Source: Faucicola osloensis_B (lineage in GTDB: Bacteria > Pseudomonadota > Gammaproteobacteria > Pseudomonadales > Moraxellaceae). Taken from it: DNA of 64,000 nt. This document shows, in pieces, positions 63,597 to 64,000 of this stretch; positions within the stretch are counted from its first letter, which is position 1, and every line of letters starts with the position of its first letter. A program made the position numbers and the translations under genes. The DNA lies in contig CAXORL010000003.1 of NCBI GenBank assembly GCA_964211495.1, positions 186,001-250,000 of the forward strand, read 5' to 3'. Under the pieces are notes generated by a model. That model had not been told where the DNA came from and made no database searches. It saw only the letters and a program-made list of their open reading frames with translations.

Positions 63597-64000
63597 TTAG
63601 TACACGTTAGGCACATACATATCTTCCCCGATTGGCTCACGTTGGTAATTGTCGTGATGCTCGCGTTCTGGCAATACCACATTATCCCGTTGTATTTCTT
63701 GGTAGGGAATTTGTGAGAGCAGATGGTTGATGCAGTTTAGCCGCGCTTTTTTCTTATCATCCCCCTCAACCACCCACCACCGAGCTTCTGGGATATGGGT
63801 GCGTTCAAACATCACTTCCTTGGCTTTGGTATAATCTTCCCAGCGGCGGCGCGATTCTAAATCCATCGGTGAGAGTTTCCACTGTTTGAGCGGGTCATAA
63901 ATACGGCTCATAAAACGTGACTCTTGCTCGTCATCTGAAATAGAAAACCAATATTTGATTAAGCGAATCCCCGAGCGCACCAACATACGCTCAAATTCTG
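63597..64000 (-). CDS. ppk2: Second polyphosphate kinase 2 family protein, C-terminal part
   Basis: The frame is open to the window edge (...EFERMLVRSGIRLIKYWFSIS), so the N-terminus with Walker A lies outside. The visible part has SDDEQESRFMSRI, DPLKQWKLSPMD, RWEDYTKAKEVMF and KKKARLNCINHLL, all typical PPK2. It differs clearly from the PPK2 at 8.4-9.7 kb. Confidence 0.92.
   Translation of the reverse strand, partial: EFERMLVRSGIRLIKYWFSISDDEQESRFMSRIYDPLKQWKLSPMDLESRRRWEDYTKAKEVMFERTHIPEARWWVVEGDDKKKARLNCINHLLSQIPYQEIQRDNVVLPEREHHDNYQREPIGEDMYVPNVY

Overview
The window is chromosomal DNA of a gammaproteobacterium of the Moraxellaceae, most likely a Moraxella osloensis/Faucicola-like organism. 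This is inferred from the moderately AT-rich sequence, the protein flavour and gene content such as RelA, MutM, HemL, PPK2 and a large sulfonate-scavenging locus. No database could be searched, so the species is a guess.

Layout. 1-10.3 kb is housekeeping: the end of relA, mutM, a secreted small protein, an alpha/beta hydrolase, an apparent hemL / WG-repeat / RluA-type operon on the minus strand, a PPK2 polyphosphate kinase and a NIF3/YqfO-like protein. 10.4-20 kb holds a split YeeE/YedE sulfur transporter behind a perfect palindrome, a TetR regulator, a GMC oxidoreductase / aldehyde dehydrogenase / MpaB-like oxygenase group and an EmrAB-type efflux pair. 20-25.8 kb carries an internally duplicated 3-hydroxyacyl-CoA dehydrogenase and a haem peroxidase cluster (catalase-like, DyP, small partner). 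26.3-43.3 kb is a one-strand sulfur-scavenging locus: ssuD, a CysB/Cbl-type regulator, an msuE-like flavin reductase, metI-metN-metQ, a DszA-like monooxygenase, two SfnB-like dehydrogenases, a YeiH exporter with a coupled small ORF, an arylsulfatase and ssuB-ssuC-ssuA. Two promoters in it share a 70-bp conserved module. A divergent NmrA/LysR pair follows.

45.9-60.1 kb is a genomic island of about 14.2 kb at a tRNA-Val(GAC) gene. The intact tRNA is at its right end. A truncated 3' half of the same tRNA, with about 100 bp of flanking sequence, is repeated at its left end. Inside are a damaged IS982-family element with a clear 7-bp target duplication, a damaged IS3-family element, and a minimal type I-F2 (I-Fv) CRISPR-Cas system: cas1, cas2-3, cas7fv, cas5fv, cas6f and 55 repeats. 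It has no recognisable large or small Cascade subunit gene. cas2-3 has an in-frame TGA exactly where a conserved Trp is expected, so Cas2 and Cas3 appear split. An internal ATG with a good Shine-Dalgarno could translate Cas3 alone.

The CRISPR array is in two parts (40 and 15 repeats, 60-bp period). They are separated by 974 bp of foreign, perhaps phage-derived, genes that are cut off at both ends by CRISPR repeats. The array shows a duplicated spacer, two near-identical spacers plus a third that overlaps them with a 5'-CC PAM in register, a spacer that mimics the repeat hairpin, and an ordered block of variant repeats that records array history. After the island come a PepSY protein, cytochrome b561, a response regulator/sensor kinase pair and the end of a second PPK2.
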